Positions 61,165-64,000 of a stretch of DNA of 64,000 bases are shown here, one piece after another. Under the pieces are notes generated by a model that saw only the letters and a list, made by a program, of their open reading frames with translations, was not told where the DNA came from and ran no database searches. Position 1 is the first letter of the stretch; each line of letters opens with the position of its first letter. Made by a program: the position numbers and the translations under genes. This DNA is from Dichotomocladium elegans (lineage: Eukaryota > Mucoromycota > Mucoromycetes > Mucorales > Lichtheimiaceae), in NCBI GenBank assembly GCA_025716815.1, contig JAIXMN010000013.1, positions 62,001-126,000 of the forward strand, written 5' to 3'.

Positions 61165-61313
61165 CAGTGGCTACCCGTTATAGTGATACCATTGGTTCCC
61201 ACCAAATCATATCAGTATAACGAATTATCATTATAACGAGTTGAAATAAGCATTGCCCGGTCAAGATGATTCCGCAAAAGCATATTAAATATCATTAGAA
61301 CGGGCAGCCACTG
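61165..61313. mobile_element. MITE-like element with terminal inverted repeats
   Basis: 149 bp bounded by imperfect inverted repeats of 24 bp. The left end begins CAGTGGCTACCCGTTATAGT and the right end, reversed, begins CAGTGGCTGCCCGTTCTAAT; 21 of 24 positions agree. The interior is AT-rich with repeated TATAACGA-like words. A TA follows the right end. The left flank is TG, possibly a mutated TA target duplication. CAG...CTG termini and TA targets fit Tc1/mariner or pogo-type non-autonomous elements. No coding capacity. Confidence 0.7.
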
Positions 61314-61600
61314 TACATTTTAAACTTGCCGCCAGAATCATCCATGACCTCCACCGGAAATATGCACGTGACGATAACCACGACGAATCTATGGAAATAG
61401 AGAGAAGCAAAGCCACGTTACGCCAAACGCTAGGTCGAACACAAGAACAGTTGGCAAGACACGAGGCAAATAAATACAGGGAGGGGGACTATGGCATAAG
61501 ACACCAGCAGGAGAGAGATGAGCAATATTGCGCGCGAGACATAAGTAGCACTCGTGTAAGCGAAATCTTACGCAAATATGTACATAGCCGGTCCATATGA
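61314..61600 (+). other. Open frame abutting the MITE, possible interrupted coding sequence
   Basis: Starting at the element's right edge, a frame stays open for about 95 codons: HFKLAARIIHDLHRKYARDD, then an ATG at 61391 and RSKATLRQTLGRTQEQLARH, ending at TGA 61598-61600. It is charged and predicted helical (coiled-coil-like). The frame is open right up to the MITE, so the element may have inserted into or next to an exon. No family recognised. Confidence 0.25.
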
Positions 61601-62844
61601 GGAGTTTGACGTTGTTTGGGCAACTATTCTTTTTTCGATATGCGTCAACCTGTATACAAAGGATAGTCGGTGTTCAATTGCCATAATAAAACAAAAATAG
61701 TGTATTGATCGCACCGGATGGATGCGAGAGGAGGGATTGCTTTGATGATGAAGAAACAGCTTGTTCAAATGACCTACATTGCAGCACGCTGGGCTTGACA
61801 TACCACAGCTTGCATGGAACCATCTCAGAATATACAGCGTGTTACATGGTAATATTACATGATCACTGAACATCGTAGCAGTCCATGGGTCTTTAGAAGT
61901 ATACTTTGAAGGGAATTACCACGCGCATAGAAAAAATTAGGTAGTTTAGGAACCCAACCTGGCACACAATCCTGTACAAAACCTCCCGCGCTGGAATGGT
62001 AGCACCCGAATTGACATGTCTCTTAATACCACTTCAATATTGAAGATTTCCTTTGGAACCTTTTTACATCGCTATGCCTATATTATTAGAAGCAGTGTGT
62101 ACTAGCATTCTCTAATAACCAAAGATAGAAAAATATCACCTTCCATAGAGGAAAACTACCGCCACATATGTACTTGTGTACACATAGTAGGTCACAATGA
62201 GTCAGAGCTGCATACTCAGAAAAATATTGATATGGAAGTACACATATGCAACTTCTGCTTAAGTTTTAGTTGGATAGATAGTGATAGAGGGGACTGCTGG
62301 ACTATTATAGAGTATTTAGTGTATTGGAGCCTGGCACCCTGTGAGTCATGGATTTTGCTAGTCAATGCCACTGTGAAGCCATATGTAGAAACTGGCAATA
62401 CTGATTGTGGAAGCTTGTCAAAGAGCACGTCCCATAAAATGACTAACACGATATCATCAATAACTCATGCACTCACCGTCCACACCGCAGTGTCAAGAAA
62501 AAAGGCATAGAGGAACATCAAGACTTTCTATCCAGCAAACAAGAAGCAATGTAGGGAAATGACTATGAAATTTGACAACCTGCATATTAAACACGAGAAT
62601 TTCTGAAAGGTGATAGCTACCTCTGCTCCAACGGCATTACGAAGAAATTTCCAGCACGCACGACCAAGAAGTTTGCATAAACGCTTGATTTTAATGTTCA
62701 CCGATATTGCACTAGGCCAAAAGGGTCTCATAACTACACGTCAAGGTTTATAGTTTTCTCTATGAAAAACGTCCTATAAAAACCACCTCGTAGGAGCAGG
62801 TACAAAATATGTCTGAAATTTGTTTCCGCCTCGCGCCTTCAACA
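61601..62844. other. Spacer with no supported gene
   Basis: About 1.2 kb of AT-rich sequence between the MITE-adjacent frame and the right-hand transposase relic. Only short unsupported frames are visible on both strands. Confidence 0.4.
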
Positions 62845-63740
62845 CTGCAGGGCCGCATCTAACTGATCAATAGTGGTGATGCCTGATTTTCTCTTCTTAA
62901 TACGGCTTGCCAGATCTTGCTAAGGATATTCAATTAAGTTGAAATCATTGCTTTGGGCTGGCCACCTCCCAAAGCGTTGATCTTAGCCTTGGGCATCCAC
63001 TATTTCGCGTATGAGCCAGTGTGATAACTAGTTCCATCCTCTTGAATATGAAACCATGTTTCTGATTTTCTTGCAATTTCTCAAATGATGATGGGAAGTG
63101 CGCACTGAGGCACTTGATGCACTTGACCTGATTTATATTGCCCTGCAATATAACCGAAGCACCTAACTCTCCTGCCCAAAAGCAGCACAAAACCATTGGT
63201 GATACCCTGCCATACTGGTGTATAGGCAGAATCTACTTCGTCAAGAGCTGCACATCTTTTTTTTTTTCATAACTCTCGCGCCGCTGTCATTATGCTTCGG
63301 CAGAAGTGAGACTCACTCATCAGACCAAATGACCTTCTCGGATTTGCTTGTGACCAAATGAGTTTCATATTAACCAATCTCATTTTGTTCATTGATGGCG
63401 AACAGGCAGAAAAGGCTTTACTTTGGGACTGCATAAAAAGAGCTTTGGGACTTTAAGGCATTTCAGGTCATCTCGGTGAAAGGTTCTGCATATGTATTGG
63501 TTACAACTTCCAGATGTTTAACCAAGATTTGAATACCTCTTTTTTGGCAGAGATTGTAAGGGGTTTTTTTTTTGTAAAAGCTACTGGCGCGCAGAACGAA
63601 GTTTTATAGTAGTGAACTCTTCGTCGCGGAAAATTTCGCCCCCACTGTTATATTTGCGATTCCAAGGATGTCACTAATCTGCGCGTAATTCATCCAGCAT
63701 TTCTTAGCCTGCAAATCATTCCGGTGGTGAACTCTGTAAG
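62845..63740 (-). mobile_element. Decayed Tc1-like DDE transposase relic
   Basis: Reading the minus strand from about 63740 downward, transposase fragments appear in order across frames: MNYAQISDILGIANITVG (helix-turn-helix), SEKVIWSDE (first catalytic Asp block), MVLCCFWAGELGASVILQGN and INQVKCIKCLSAHFPSSFEK (catalytic core, 63196-62945), WEVASPK/WPAQS-type sequence, and KKRKSGITTIDQLDAALQC (C-terminus). Several stops and frameshifts interrupt it, including an A-run near 63260. The blocks match Tc1-like transposases (VMVWGCFWAGG..., WPAQSPDLNPIE). It differs in sequence from the relic near 48 kb, so this is a second lineage. Terminal repeats were not located and the right end may continue past the window. 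Confidence 0.78.
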
Positions 63741-64000
63741 GTCTGTGTCATGGCTTCTGCGTGTTTATAATATTTGTGAGTGACATGGAAACTTAATGTG
63801 AAATGTGGGGAAAGGAATAGAACGGAAACTGTGTGCGGCTGAGTGTACCACTTCAGTGCAGAGGGTTGTGTATGCGCCAGGTTGTGCGCGGGGTGGGTTC
63901 CTAAATTACTTGTGCGCGTAGTAATTCCCTATTCTTAAGCACCATTGCTGCAGGGTCTCAAAATTGAGTCCCGTTGCGCGTGGCTCGTAATTGGGGCAGA

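Noticed and set aside
1..64000. tRNA, rRNA, CRISPR or biosynthetic cluster
   Set aside because: No cloverleaf-like A/B boxes, repeat-spacer pattern or PKS/NRPS/terpene genes were recognised by eye. A tRNA scan would be decisive for tRNAs.

Overview
This is nuclear DNA of a filamentous fungus. Genes are split by short introns, mostly about 50 to 200 bp, with GT-AG (sometimes GC-AG) borders. Genes are tightly packed on both strands, and the proteins include fungal-specific families: the ERMES subunit Mdm34, the Argonaute-binding protein Arb1, and a secreted GH13 alpha-amylase. Two decayed Tc1/mariner-type transposase relics resemble those I associate with Mucoromycota (Mucorales). EPG5 and RAB3GAP2 homologues, which are absent from budding yeast, also fit an early-diverging lineage. 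Assignment to Mucoromycota is an inference. I saw no tRNA, rRNA, CRISPR array or bacterial-type operon.

Layout from left to right. The first 10.6 kb hold a PP4 regulatory subunit 1 (5' end outside the window), then MMS19 converging on it, and a secreted alpha-amylase. From 11.6 to 17.8 kb lie SOF1/DCAF13 (rRNA processing) and an EPG5-like autophagy tether. From 18.1 to 23.9 kb there is a tandem pair of paralogous seven-transmembrane proteins with a small single-pass membrane protein between them. From 25.7 to 29.8 kb there is a tiny two-TM protein, a peroxisomal enoyl-CoA hydratase/isomerase and a divergent MFS drug:H+ antiporter. About 3 kb (29.8 to 32.8 kb) has no convincing gene.

From 32.8 to 47.6 kb the density is highest: UDP-glucose pyrophosphorylase (UGP1), mitochondrial ribosome recycling factor, a WD40-like/inositol 5-phosphatase fusion, Arb1, exosome subunit RRP41, a RAB3GAP2 N-terminal-domain protein and MDM34. 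From 47.6 to 50.9 kb is a gene-poor stretch with a Tc1-type relic and one unidentified candidate gene. ATG2 (50.9 to 57.8 kb) and prolyl-tRNA synthetase (57.9 to 60.5 kb) follow. The last 3.5 kb is repeat-rich: a MITE-like element and a second Tc1-type relic.

Most genes are housekeeping and independently regulated. A loose theme is autophagy and membrane contact: EPG5-like, RAB3GAP2-like, MDM34 and ATG2 fall within 45 kb. I regard this as probably coincidental but worth checking for synteny. For many genes I rebuilt exon joins by hand, and the summed coding lengths are divisible by three. This check supports two GC-AG introns in one gene (a third rests on reading phase alone) and two genes whose first coding exon is only the ATG. 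I found no unmistakable new biological system. The most open leads are the tandem 7TM pair with a shared tail motif and the small unassigned membrane proteins.
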